From assembly GCA_963921825.1 (NCBI GenBank), contig OY997588.1, positions 122,191,715 through 122,255,714 of the forward strand: a stretch of DNA of 64,000 nt, read 5' to 3'. The DNA is from Erodium maritimum. Lineage: Eukaryota > Streptophyta > Magnoliopsida > Geraniales > Geraniaceae. This document shows, in pieces, positions 22,908-34,434 of this stretch. Under the pieces are notes generated by a model, which saw only the letters and a list, made by a program, of their open reading frames with translations, ran no database searches and was not told the origin of the DNA. Positions within the stretch are counted from its first letter, which is position 1. Every line of letters begins with the position of its first letter. A program made the position numbers and the translations under genes.

Positions 22908-23433
22908 GTATCTAATACAAACCACCCCTTATCGTACAAACTACGGACGCACGAGAGCCACACGATGTGTGCGCGCTGACGTTGTCGGAGCGCACAGGAT
23001 GCTGACACGTGTGCGATTCGCTGCTGATGCGCGCACCAAGTACTGATAGCTTACCCAAAAGAGTGTTGATTCCATCACACAAAGTATTGATACCTACATG
23101 CAAAGTGTTGATACTATGGCAAAGTGTTGATGGCTTACCTAACTCGATACTGATAGCTTACCTAACAGAGTGCCGATACCATCATACAGAGTGCTGATAC
23201 CTACATGTAGAGTGCGGATAGCTAACCTAACACGGTACTGATACGTTACCTTATATGGTACTGATACCATACAAAGTATTGACATTATCCAGAGTATTGG
23301 TTCCATTCGTGTTGCGTGCGCGGAAAGGGCCACGTGTTAGCGTCGTGTACGCTCTGGTGATGTCATCTTGATCGCATCCTGTTGCTCTCATGCATCTGTA
23401 GTTTGTACGATAAGAGTGGTTTGTATTGGATAC
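22908..23433. mobile_element. 526-bp MITE with GTGTTGATA-type interior (copy C)
   Basis: The left end GTATCTAATACAAACCAC (22908) and the right end, whose reverse complement is GTATCCAATACAAACCAC, form terminal inverted repeats of at least 30 bp that extend through TTATCGTACAAACTAC. The interior contains about 15 dispersed units such as AAAGTGTTGATA and TACTGATACC. The terminus is similar to the left end of the large MITE at 23484 (CTAATACAAACCATG) and the internal motif matches its arrays. This appears to be a shorter member or cousin of the same group. No convincing target duplication was found. The small ORFs here are not genes. Confidence 0.75.
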
Positions 23434-24361
23434 CATCCATGTACCAATAAAACTTTTTAACGACACATATAAACTATAAAAAGGAGGAGAAATCTAATAC
23501 AAACCATGTCTTAACCTAAGAACCGTGAGAACCAATCTAAGCCATCCATTTTAAGAATTGAGGGATGAGATACAATTGAGTTGTTCACTGCAAAAAAAAA
23601 CAACACTTTTTAGTAAATGGAAAGGGCTTTTTAGTAAAACTATCATATTACTTTTTTTTACCAATTCCCTAATTTAATTTTTCCCGCTTCGTTTGAACTC
23701 CGATTGGCTTCAAACTTGCGCCATTAGTTTTGTTTTTCAAGTGCTTTCTATCAAGACCACTCATGGATATATTTTGAAGCGCGAAAAAAAATTATTTCGG
23801 AGTTGATTTAAAAAAAATTAACGGAAAATTTCACTTTAACACCCTGTCAAACATTTAATTTCATTTTGATTCCCTGACATAAATTTTTATCACTTTCATA
23901 CCCTAACCAAACTTTTAATTTCACTTTCATACACAGTTGTCAGATTTTGTTAACTTTCCATCCAAAATAGGTAAAATGTCCATAATACCCCTAACTAATA
24001 CTCAAAATTTCAAACTCATGCCATTGGTTCAGAACTTGAAAATAAGTGAAATGAGAATAATACCCTTCATTGTTAGGGTGTTAAACTGAAAAATATCCTT
24101 CAGAATATTCAAATTATACAAAATCATTTTTTATTTTTATTAATTCAATTTTTATTTATGAAAAATATTTTTTATTTTTAAAAATACATTTTTTTAAATT
24201 CAGTTTTTATTTAAAAATAATTTTTTTTTAAAATACTAATAATAAGTTATAATATATTTTTTTGTAACAATCCAAACCCCCTTTTTTTAGCATGAAACCA
24301 AAAAGAAAGTGGTCATTAAAATCTAATGTTTTGTTTCATTAAGCAAGTTGCAAGTAAGTAA

Positions 24362-26763
24362 GCCGTCTCTGAGTTTCTCTCTGAAACCCTAAGATTTGGT
24401 TTGTTGGAGGCGATGGAGAACGGCCGACTCTCTTCTCTCTATGGATCCGGAGGTGTGGGATGAATCGGTGGAGTCGCCGCCGGTGGTAGGAGGGGCAGGG
24501 GCAGAAGCGGTTGCGACTGGAGGAGCCATGACCGTGGAGGCGGGAGGGGGAGCAGTGGACGGCGCCCCTAATCGCGCAGTAGAGATGGTGGGATCGGGCC
24601 CGGCTGCGGTGCATGTAATTCCGCTGTCGTCGGGCGACGGGGATGAGACCGGGACGGGAGGAGCAGCCTCCTCGCCGGAGGAGTCGTGGATGAGGGTAGC
24701 TCCGATGCAGGATCTGATCTTCTCGGCTATCCGGGGCTCGGGCGAGACGGCTGGTGTTGGGGAGAATCGGACCGGAGCGGCGCTGGGGTCGACCAGGAGT
24801 CCGGCAGGGGGGCTCCAGTTTAGGGCTCGCCGTGGCTCGCACTTCCGGCCGGCGGGAGTTCTGCATGTTGAGGGAATTAGGTGCCAAACGTCGGATCGGG
24901 ATCTGGTGGACTCGGAGGAGACGCATAGGGAGTCGCCGGAAGCGCTGGAGCGGCGGCGGTGGAAGGGGAAAGCGGTGGTCGAGGTAGGGGCTAACCCTAG
25001 CGAGACTGGGCCGGGCGAGGGACAGCGGACTGGGCTGGGCCGAGGGGGGACGTTCATGGGGGATGCGCGTCGTGCAGGCTTGGGCCAGGACAACTAGGTC
25101 CCTAGAGTGGGCCGGGGTGGTAGGAACGGTTCTTCTGGACCGGGTGATGTGGCCAGGTGGGTGGCCCGATATGGAGCGGGACAGGCCGGACCTGGAGGGA
25201 CGGGGTTGGCACCGAGAACCCAGGCTCGCCGGCCGGAGACCGGGTCGGCCATGGGTGACCGTGTGGACTGCCTCGGGGAAGAGACTGGAAAGGAGGGGGG
25301 AGTGCCGGATTTGGACGCATGTCTCTCCTCCCTCTGCATTAGGGAGGTAGTCGTCCCGACAGGGGATATTGCTAAGGAAGGAGGGCAATTCCAGTTTGCT
25401 CTCGCCGCTAAGGTTCTGATATCGAAGCGGTTTTTCTGGAAATCTCTGGTGGAAAGAATGGAAGATCTTTGGGGACTGAAGGTGGAGGCTCGCCCTCTAG
25501 AGGGGGGCCTGGTTGGCTTTTTCTTCCGCACGGCGCGGGAGCGTGCGCGAGTCTTGGCTGGGGAACCATGGGCGTTCTTGGAGTCCCTGGTCCTGTTTAC
25601 GGACTTGCGAGCTCATATGCAGGTGAGCGAACTGCGTTTCCATCAGTTCTCGGTTTGGGCCAAGGTCTCCAACTTACCAGTGGGAGCCTGGAACAGAGAG
25701 GTGGGATTTTGGATCGGAAGTGCTCTGGTACCTGTCAGGCTGTGGATGTGGATGGGTCGGGGAGATGCTGGGGAGACTTCATGCGGATCAGAATCCGGGC
25801 AGATATCCGCCATCCTCTGCAGAGTCAGTTTTGGTTCCGGTTATCGGAATCGTAGGTACGGACACTACTCCATGTTTCCTATGAGTATTTACCGGATCAC
25901 TGTTATGGATGTAGCTGTGCGGGACACCTGTTCCCGTCGTGTCCGGTGACGAGTGGGACCAGAGGTCACTCGTTGCGTGCCCCGGGGGACCCGAGGTCTG
26001 CCCTAGAGAAGGCCAAACAAGGGAAGGCGATCCAGGGTACGAACTGGAATTATGGGGAGGCAAGAAATAAGGGCGGTCGGGGGGTTCCCCGGACGCCATC
26101 TCCGCGATATGGGCCCGGGAGGGAGCGGAAGGAGACCTACGAGACGGAGCCTGATGCGTACCGTCCGAAGGGGTACAGAAGTAGATGAGTCCGACACTTT
26201 CTGGGAAGAAACGCCTAGCAAGGGAGGAAGATCAGATCAAGTCAGAGGACTCGACAACGTCTGATGGGGAGTCACAGTCAGCAACGGCGGGGGGCGCCAA
26301 GCACCCCCGCCTGAAGGAATGAGTCTGAGGTGGCCCGGGGAGGGGTGGGTCAACTTTGGCCCCTTCTCGGCGGATGGATGGAGACGACACCATCTTCAGT
26401 TGATTCCTGTCCCCCCTGCCACTCCGGAGTCAGCAATCCCGCATTCAGGAGCGTTACCATTATCAATCAAGGGAGGACGACGCACGCTGACACACAGGGG
26501 GAGATGTAGGTCCACCAGTGTTCCCCTAAACGTGGATGGCTCGCCTCGTCCCAATTGGAAGAAGCATGCTGCACAGGTGTCACCAAACGCTACTGCAGAT
26601 ATCCCCTTCGTCCGCAACCAATCACCAGAGCCGAATTTATTGCTTTTCGTTTCAATTCTATTTATTAGTTGGTTTTGTTTATGTAGGTGGAGTACGGTTG
26701 TGTACCCACCAACCTATCTTATTATGATCTAATACAATTGCAATGATTATTCTAAAAAAAAAA
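24362..26763 (+). mobile_element. ORF1-only LINE-like element (half-LINE copy 2)
   Basis: This element has the same organisation as the 3637-6131 copy. It starts with a GCCGTCTCTGAG leader with CCCTAAGATTTGG, carries ORF1 with DUF4283 and a CCHC knuckle, then a 3' tail with shared blocks (GTCAGCAATCCC.C.TTCAGGAGC near 26430 and GGGAGGACGACGCACGCTGAC near 26470). It ends in an A-run at 26754-26763. No endonuclease or RT lies between ORF1 and the tail. As in copy 1, a short ATGAGTCTG segment (26319) follows ORF1 immediately and may be the very start of ORF2. The target duplication is not clear; AAATCT near 24330 and 26762 is only suggestive. It lies within the MULE. Confidence 0.8.
24396..26190 (+). 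pseudogene. LINE ORF1 of half-LINE copy 2, one nonsense and later frameshift
   Basis: The frame from 24396 runs to a single TAG at 25095-25097 and then continues in the same frame from 25098 to about 25740. It encodes a Gly/Glu/Arg-rich leader and a DUF4283-type domain (FFFRTARERARVLAGEPWAFLESLVLF; quoted residues are at most part of 25500-25600). A frameshift near 25730 moves to the frame containing AVDVDGSGRCWGDFMRIRIR. A stop follows at about 25853, and then the CCHC knuckle CYGCSCAGHLFPSC (CX2CX4HX4C) near 25900. The order and the knuckle are nearly identical to copy 1. Minus-strand frames at 24339-25531 are shadows of this GC-rich ORF. Confidence 0.8.
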
Positions 26764-27937
26764 TCTCTTTTTTTTTAATCTTATTCGTCCCTTTTTTTCA
26801 ATCTTCATCGTCCCTTTTTTTTTCCTTCAAAATCAGAGAACAAAAGAAATAGAAGCAGAGAGAAGTTGGAAATTGAAAAAAGAGGAATTGTACAGATTGA
26901 CAAGCAGAGTTCCCTTTTTTTCTTCTTTCCTTTTTTTTCAATCTTCTGGAAACCGTCGCCGCCACCCCTCCTCTCAGATTTGCGATGGCCAGAGCTTCCT
27001 TTGTGCTCGGCGTCTGCAAATCCGGCGAGGAGGAAAGTGGGTGTTTGCAGAGTATGTTGGGAAAGATGAGGAAAGTGGAAGTTGTGTGCTCTGAGGCGGT
27101 GTTTGAGTCTTGCGTGTGGATGAGAGGGGTAATGGCGTAGGGAGAGTATTGAGTGAGTCGCGAGTGTTGAGAGATCTGAGATTTGGAAATTGATTTTGTT
27201 AGATTTTTGTTTGTTTGTTAATTTTGGAAGACTTGAATTTTTGTAATTTGATTGTGTTCCTTTTGTCAGATCTGCTCATACTGGTTTGGTAGATTTGTTG
27301 GTTTGTTTGTTTTTTAGGAAATTTTGGTTTTGATGCACATTTAGAATGTGTTCATAAATTCATGATTTTTTTCTCTGGTAAAACTGGGTTTTCAGTTTTT
27401 ATTCTGATGAATATTCTTATTTATGTGGGTTTGTTTTTTATGTTATAACATTTTCCAGTACAATTTTGCTGTGAAACTTGGCTGGCATGACTTCTAACTT
27501 CTCCTATTGTTCCCCTAAACTCTAGGGAATTTGGTTGTGGATGGAAATAGGAATGGAGAAGGAGGAGAGAGAGAGACGAAGATGGCGACGGGGTTGGGGA
27601 GGTTTGGGTGTTGAATTGAAAAAATAGTAAAGATATGAATTAAACTAAAAAAAGTTAAAAAAAACAATAATTTTAAAAATAAAAAATATTTATATATATA
27701 ATTTAAAATAAAATATGATATATATAATATGACTTATAAATATATTTCTTTAAAATATTAAAATAAAACTATATATAAATATTAATTAAAAAACTCATTT
27801 TATGAATTTTTAAAAATAAGATCTGATTTTTTTATGTATTTTTAAAATTAAAAACTGAAATTTTGAAAAATAAAAACAGAATTTTTGAAAATAAAAATTA
27901 AATTTATAAAAAAACTTATTTTATTTTAAAAATAGTG
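26764..27937. other. MULE interior with gene-fragment character
   Basis: Between the half-LINE and the right MULE arm lies sequence with pyrimidine tracts, a GC-richer patch (CCGTCGCCGCCACCCC near 26955) and then T-rich, intron-like DNA (27180-27530). A short patch at about 27535-27610 contains ATGGCGACGGGG. This looks like the 5' UTR, first exon and intron of a plant gene taken into the element, as in Pack-MULEs. No protein domain can be recognised and I cannot name a source gene. From about 27650 onward the DNA is AT-rich and flanks the arm. Confidence 0.4.
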
Positions 27938-29183
27938 AAATTTTCATTTTAAACCCTAACAATGAAGGGTATTATTGTCATTTAACTTATTTTCAAGTTC
28001 TGAACCAATGGAATGAGTTTGAACATTTGAGTAATAGTTAGGGGTATTATGGATATTTTACCTATTTTGGATGGAAAGTTAACAGAATCTGACTGTTGGG
28101 TATGAAAGTGAAATTAAAAGTTCGGTTAGGGTATGAAAGTGATAAAAATTTATGCTAGGGTATCAAAGTGAAATTAAATGTTTGGCAGGGTGTTAAAGTG
28201 AAATTTTCCCAAAAGTTAAATATGGGTAATTTTTATCAACACTTTGCTCTAGTTTTATCAACTGTTTTACACTGGTTTTATCACCTCATTTCCAAAACTG
28301 GTCATGATTTTATCACATCATCACATGCTTTTTATGAACACTAGTTTTTTTTAATCAACAAAGCGAATATATAAATAAAACCCCTTAACCCCTTTTGAGG
28401 AGAAAGGGGAGTTACATGGAGAACTGATGAGGTTACAAGAACACACCACAAGAACAAGAAAAAGCTCAAGTCAAACAATACACACTGAATTACTCAAGAA
28501 AACACAAGGAACTAAATAATTCAGCAACTTTGATACTTCAGAAAACGCAAGACCTGGGCAAAGATAAGGAAGCCACTTTAAATGAAACTGTGTTAAGCAA
28601 CTAAGAGGATAAAAAACCAGAATAACCCAAAGAAGACCAGCTGGACTCAAAATTTCCATATTGTGAATGCAATGTAGATGCCAATTCTGAGGATTAGCTG
28701 GCCTTAAAAATTGAGATCAGGAACTGCACCAGTAAGGAGAATGAGATGCTAAAAAGAGGACTAGCTCTAGTCCAAACTGCTGCAACATTAGTTGAGGAGG
28801 TGAAACTGAATTGGTAGGATCCAAAGGCTTGCCTAATGTCATCACAAGATTGCATGATGAAAACCAATCTTGATAGGAGAACCTGCAAAGACAGAGCAGG
28901 CCAACAAAGAAAACCCAGCAAAAAACATGGGAGAAATGACTCACCTACTAAGAGATATACCCACACACAAAAGAGGAAAAAAGGCCTAATGTTACAAAAC
29001 TACCCACACACCAGGAGCCAAAAAAGAAGAAGGCTCCCAAAAGTAACAGAAGAAGGGGGAGAGCCTTACCAAACTCACTATCACTCCCCAAAACCACACA
29101 AAGCCCACCCATAAACCCTGCCCCAGCGAAAGCTTGTGCTCCAAGAAAAGGAGAGGCTCAACAATTCCATAGAAATGAAGACC

Positions 29184-32160
29184 TTAATGAGAGGGGAAAG
29201 GCCTACAACAGGCTTTAGGAAAAGATAGCCAACTATTGAAGGAGAAGGAGTAACCTTTGGTTTTGAAAGAAGACCATTCCAAGGAGTAGGACTGTTGTAC
29301 AATGTTTAGAAAGATTTCTTCCACAGACATAATATTCCCATTGAAAAGTGCATCATTTCTTGCTAACCAGATTTGCCAAGAAGAGAGTTGAACCAAGCCT
29401 TTCCAAGATTTCTTAAGACTAGGATCAAGGAGATAAGACCATGAAGTTAACAAGTCTTTTTACTGATTTAGGCATAGACCAGGAGATTCCCCACCAGGCA
29501 ATAACCTTACTCCAGACCAGTCAAGCCCTTGAACAATGGAGGAGAGCATGAGCTCCATCCTCAAATTCCCAGTTACAAATGTGACAAGTAGCCTCTTGTA
29601 AATTGAGATTCATACCTCTCCTTTCTAGAAAGGCTTTGGAAGGAATTGAATCAAGACATGCCAACCAGCAGAAAGCAGTAACTTTTGGTGGTAATTTGAC
29701 TGACCAAAGATCTTTGGTCCAAGAATAAGATGGTAATGATTGAGTTCGTTGTTGCTGAAGAAGGGAATAGAGTTTTTTTACAGTGAATCCCTTTGCATCC
29801 CAAACCCAGAAGAGCCTGTATGGAGCTGAGGAAAGATGGACACCAGAGAGAATGATAGAGAGAGCTTGCCATTAATCTGCAGCTCTACCTCTAGGGACTG
29901 ATCTGAAATTGCAGTCCCACTCAAAACCAGTCCAAGCCTCAGCCACCACCATTTTTTTGCTGAGGGAGATGGTAAAAAAAGCCTAGGGAATAAATGTTTG
30001 AAAGAAACCTCACCCCACCATATGTCTTCCCAAAAAAGGATCATATCCCTAGAGCCAAGGTCCCAAGAGAGGCCCCTCAGACCAAACAAAACTGAGAATG
30101 AATCATCCTGGTAAAGCTTAATGATTTGATGCATAAAACTGATATTTCCTACTTCAGAAAAGGTTGAGAGATCCCATTCATTGTGATTCCACCCATATTT
30201 ATCACATATGACCCTTTTCCACAAAGAATCCCTTTCAAGAGCAAACCTTCACCACCATTTGGCTAGGAGAGCTATGTTCATTTGATTGAGATCTTTAATG
30301 CCTAGACCACCCTCCTTTTTAGCTCTAAACAGTAGACCATTTGACTTTGCAGAAGGCCCTAGCCACTGAAGTACCATGCCAGAGGAACCTTCTTTGCCAA
30401 CTAATCATAGAGTTGATGACTGATTTGGGGGCTTTTAGTATGGAAAAGAAGTATAAAGACAAGGCTCCTAGAGTTTATTTGATCAAAGTAATTCTACCTC
30501 CCAATGAGAGAAGTTTGGCCTGCCAAAGACCAAGTGAGGATTTGAATTTATTGATGATGGGAGCCCAGGTTGCTGATTTTCTTGGATTGGAGCCTAGAGA
30601 GAAACCCAAATATGGCAGTGGTAGAGAGCCCTGATCACAGCCAAGAATGTCAATTAGATGTAGTTCTTCAGTACTGGAGATATTGAAAGGGATAGCAAGT
30701 GATTTTGAGTAGTTCACTGATAATCCAAAAGCCAGATGAAATAGAGATAAAGCTTGCTTGAGACACAAGGAAACAGACCTAGAGGCTTGAATGAAGAAGA
30801 TAAAATCATCTACAAATTTCAGATGAGATATAGCTGGTCCATTAATATTTAAATGAATCCCATGGAATAGATTATTCTGAATGCCTGCCTTCATAATTTG
30901 ATTGAGGCCTTCTGCTACTAAAAAAAAGATCAAGGGAGAGAGGGCACAACCTTGCCTTAGGCCCCTACTTAGGTTGAAGTCTGGACTTGGGGATCCATTT
31001 ATAAGAATTGATACAGAAGCTCTGAAACAGGAAATCATCCAAAATCTCCAGGTTGCACCAAACCCCATCCTGGTGAGGAGATTTAAAATATAGGACCAGC
31101 TGACTTTATCAAATGCCTTTTCAAAATCAGCTTTGAAAATTAAGGCTTTAACTTTTGATTTCTTGATATATTGAACAGTTTCAGAGGCTATGAGTATTCC
31201 ATCTGCAATTTGTCTCCCAGAGATAAAGCTTGTTTGTTCATCTCCAACTAGAGAGCTGATCACTGTACTGAGTCTTAAGGAGAGCATCTTAGAAAGGATT
31301 TTATAGGGTCCTCCCATCAAGCTTATAGGCCTTTTCCAAGTTGACCAGTAAGATGGAAATAATTGAAGAAATACATGAGGTCTTCTTTAATGATTTGCCA
31401 ACTGAAATGGAAGAACCTGAGGGTGTAGCCATCTGGCCCAGTGGCTTTGTCTCCACTACAAGCCATGATTGCTTGCAAGACTTCTTCTTTAAGGAAAGGA
31501 AGGGCCTTTCTAGCCAGATTGCTTTGCTCAGAAGACAGTGAGGAGAAAGGGAGATCAGAGATGTTTGTGGACTCTAAAGATGGAGCTGTGAATCTTTGGC
31601 CAAAATGAACTGCATCAGCTTCTTTGATAAGTTGAGGATCAGTTAATAAATCAATATTGACAAGTATCTGGGAGATTTTGTTGTGAGCTCCTTTGAAGTT
31701 GGCAATTCTATGAAAATATTTTGATCCTCTATCTCCATCATCTATCCATCTTTTTCTGGCTTTTTGGCTCCACAATTTAGAGTGTAGCTTCAGTTTTTGG
31801 ATAAGATCAGCCTTGAAAGCTCCTCTACTTGAGCATTCCTGAGGAGTGAGGACTCTAGTTTCCACTATAGCATCAAGGTTATCAATAGCTTTTGTCAGCA
31901 GAGAAATTTGAGTATCAATATTACCAAAGACCTGAGAATTCCAGGTTTTAAGATCAGCCTTCAGGAGCTTGAGCTTCATCCATAGAACATAATGAGGGTA
32001 GCCAATGACAGTATATGACGACCAGAAATTCAATAAAGCAGGATAGAATCTGTCATCCTCAATCCAAACATTGAGGACCTTAAAGGGCTTTGGTCCCCAA
32101 TCAGTTTCATTGTCAAAAAGAGTAATAGGCCTGTGATCATTAATTATTTTCCAAAGTCTT
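29184..32160 (-). pseudogene. LINE ORF2: RT and zf-RVT, endonuclease deleted
   Basis: ORF2 begins with the last piece of the endonuclease, DHRPITLFDNETDWGPKPFK (about 32140-32080). It passes to the RT-adjacent region (31323-32033, with SGDKATGPDGYTLRFF) and then the RT palm (30475-31320). The palm holds KADFEKAFDKVSW (motif A), RGLRQGCALSPLIF (motif B) and FVDD (motif C; FADD is the common form). At about 31320 roughly 30 codons that normally carry the LIPK..RPISL segment are lost, together with the frame. After 30475 the connection domain continues with shifts to a zf-RVT region near 29700-29575 (PPKVTAFCWLACLDS...CHICNWEFEDGAHALLHC). It is not functional as it stands. Confidence 0.88.
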
Positions 32161-32242
32161 GATCAGGACATTACACAAGGACTACCTTATTCCTAAGTGA
32201 AAGAAGCTTTACTTCAGAGACACGTTGTAAAGCCATCTCTCT

Positions 32243-33172
32243 TTAGACACCTTCAACTTGCAAATTTAGATGAATTACAGCCAAGTGAGAGTTTTGAATA
32301 TTTTGGGCTTGAGAGTGAACAATGGAGCCACAATGCAGGCAATCCTCATAGTTTTTTGTGGAAAATTTCTGGTAAAGATTATCAGAACTTCTATCTTTAG
32401 CTCTGGTGACAAAAAGTTTGTAATCATCTATCCAAGAGCCACTAAACCTGTTAATAGCCTCATCCAAGCTCTGAAATCTGTCGAAGTAGATAAAGCCATA
32501 CCATTTTCTCTTTTGGTTAGGTCTAAGGGCTGGAAGAGCCTTAACATAACCATTGATCCTACCAAAAACCTTGTGCAACCAGAAGACTGAGCAATGAGGT
32601 GGAATGTTATGCACAAAAGCTGTGTAGAATTTCTAAGAATTCTGTGCAGAAGAGAACTCAACTCTTTTCCTCTTATTGCGTGGCCTAACATGCTCAAAGC
32701 CAGGAGGAGGGAAGCCAAGAGAGGATGAGTCCTCAAAAATGCATTGATGTTGTGTTCTAGAATCATTGGCTGCAAAGGGATTGAAACTCTGTCCAACGGA
32801 CCTCTTTCCCCGGCTAATCTGATCTTTTCTAGATCGAATTTGCTGATAAGTGGGGGTGGTATCAGGCTCAGAGGAGACTGGTTGGAAATACTTCTCATAA
32901 AACATCTTATGTCCATGTAAATACTTTGTTTTTCCACCAGGTGAGTATTCTTGAGTCTTGTCTGAAGATGAAGGGGACTGATGCCAACTTTTCTTTTTGA
33001 TCCCTTTCTTCAGACCAGGAGGAGGAGGCGGCTTACCAATTGATTTATGTCGAGAATGTGTGGCTCCAAAGCTTAAGGGAGCGTCCATCTTGAAGAAATG
33101 GAAGGAGATACGCTTTGAGAAGTAAACCATACCAGATTCCAGAACAGCCTTACTGTGACATGGAGAGACCAA
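32243..33172 (-). pseudogene. LINE ORF1 with RNA recognition motif
   Basis: The frame 32633-33172 is a basic, proline-rich N-terminal part (KPPPPPGLKKGIKKKSWHQ). After a stop and frame change, 32243-32614 reads a canonical RRM: NIPPHCSVFWLHKVFGRING (first strand and helix), then RKWYGFIYFDRF (RNP1), then helix 2 with DEAINRFSGSWID. In BNR-like LINEs the RRM takes the place of the DUF4283 module and binds the element RNA. The C-terminal part, which usually has a long linker, is cut by the same deletion that removed the endonuclease. Confidence 0.82.
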
Positions 33173-34434
33173 GCAACGAACACCTTGTGGGCATACGAGA
33201 GATGGGCTAAGACAAGAGCATACTCGGTGGTCCGATGGACAATAGGAGGGCCATCCTGGATACTACACCGAGATGCAGAGAAGGGAAGAGGAGTGGATCA
33301 AAGCAGGCTATGCAGATGAGGGCTGGAGTAGGTGCAGCGAAGAACACCAAGAACAGTCACTGTAGCAAGATCAAAACACTATAGCGAGAAGAGAGGATGT
33401 TCCAGTCAAATATTCATAGTGGATATCTGCAAACTTTATATGTTCATAATCGATTCAATCTGCCATTCAAATGATTGCAATTTGTAAAGGGGATATTGAA
33501 TTGTGGATCAAATCACTTGACTATTTCAAATCGGATATGAACACTAGTTTTATCAACACCAAACACTAGGTTTATCATTAATCTACGTGTGTTTTATCAC
33601 CCTCATCACATGTATTTTTTGAAGCACGATAAAAGGAATTATTTCGGGGCTGATTTAAAAAAATTATATCTGGGTAATTTTTACCAACACTTTACATTGG
33701 TTTTATCAACATTTTACACTGGTTTTATCAACACTAAACACAAGTTTTATCATCTCATTTTCCAAAACCGAACATGATTTTTATCACCTCATCACGTGTT
33801 TTTATGAACACTAGTTTTACCAACACTAAACACTATATTTATCATTAAATTACATGTGTTTTTATCACTCCATCACATGTTTTTTTATCAACGCTAAACT
33901 CTACTTTATCACACTTATTATTAAAATTGAACATGGTTTTTATTACCTCATTATTTGTTTTTTATCACCTCAATACATGTTTTTATCAACGTTTAGCACT
34001 AGTTTGATACCTCCGATATAAAACGTTTATTAGTGAAGATTTATCAACACTCAACATTATTTTTATCACCCCGATATACTTTTTCTATTTTCGTGCTTCA
34101 AAATATATTCATGATTGATCTTGATTTAAAGCCCTTGAAAAAATAAAAATATTGGAGCAAGTTTGAAGCTAATCGGAGTTCGAACGAATCGGGAAATATT
34201 AAATTAGTGAATTGGTGAAGGAAAAAATGGACATTTGTCCACATGACACCATGCTATTACAATTATGCCCTTGCTTGTGTGAGAAAGGATGAAAGTGGCG
34301 TGAATTTGAGTGAAATTAGGATGACGATGTGATATCATGGTGAATGTTGGATCTTAGGTATGTGTTGTTAGGATTGGTTCTTACAGTTCTTGGGTTAAGA
34401 GCGTTTTGTAACCGATTTCACCTTTTATAAAAAG

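Larger units (their letters stand above)
23822..28210. mobile_element. Mutator-like element with ~280-bp terminal inverted repeats
   Basis: The left arm 23822-24110 and the right arm 27938-28210 are inverted copies. The ends read CGGAAAATTTCACTTTAACACC and, from the right, GGGAAAATTTCACTTTAACACC. The flanks aaaaattaa (23813-23821) and aaaagttaa (28211-28219) form a 9-bp duplication with one mismatch. This combination is diagnostic for MULEs. Each arm holds four 30-35-bp sub-repeats around GGGTATGAAAGTGAAATTAAA. No mudrA transposase is encoded. The interior holds an ORF1-only LINE (24362-26763) and about 1.1 kb with gene-like character (26764-27937). It is inserted in MITE copy B. Confidence 0.85.
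28349..33536 (-). mobile_element. BNR-type LINE with RRM-bearing ORF1, internally deleted
   Basis: A 5.2-kb minus-strand LINE is flanked by an exact 15-bp duplication, atgaacactagtttt, at 28334-28348 and 33537-33551. The poly(A) appears as a T-run at the left end. ORF1 codes for an RRM domain, which defines the BNR-like L1 subclade of plants. ORF2 has RT and zinc-binding regions. Between them nearly all of the apurinic endonuclease is missing. Segment order from the 5' end is UTR (33536-33173), ORF1 (33172-32243), endonuclease stub and RT (about 32160-30475), connection and zf-RVT (to about 29190) and the 3' UTR. It is inserted in MITE copy B, 139 bases from the MULE edge. Confidence 0.9.
23484..34425. 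mobile_element. MITE copy B, enlarged by two later insertions
   Basis: The outer element is flanked by an exact 9-bp duplication, tataaaaag, at 23475-23483 and 34426-34434, as expected of Mutator-like elements. Its left end (GAGGAGAAATCTAATAC) matches the right end of copy A, and its right 350 bases match the left of copy A, both in reverse complement. The element therefore belongs to the same family in opposite orientation. Subtracting the MULE at 23822-28210 and the LINE at 28349-33536, with their target duplications, leaves about 1.34 kb. That is the same size as copy A (1.35 kb). TGATAAAA arrays (seen as TTTTATCA) continue across both insertion sites, for example 28235-28333 and 33548-34070. 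Confidence 0.85.

Noticed and set aside
22908-23433. CRISPR-like array of regularly spaced units
   Set aside because: The units are short and irregularly spaced, the termini are inverted repeats and the context is a plant genome.
24339-25531. 349-codon minus-strand ORF with Pro/Arg/Ser-rich protein
   Set aside because: It is antisense to the ORF1 of half-LINE copy 2; codon-position GC bias produces open antisense frames. No domain is visible.
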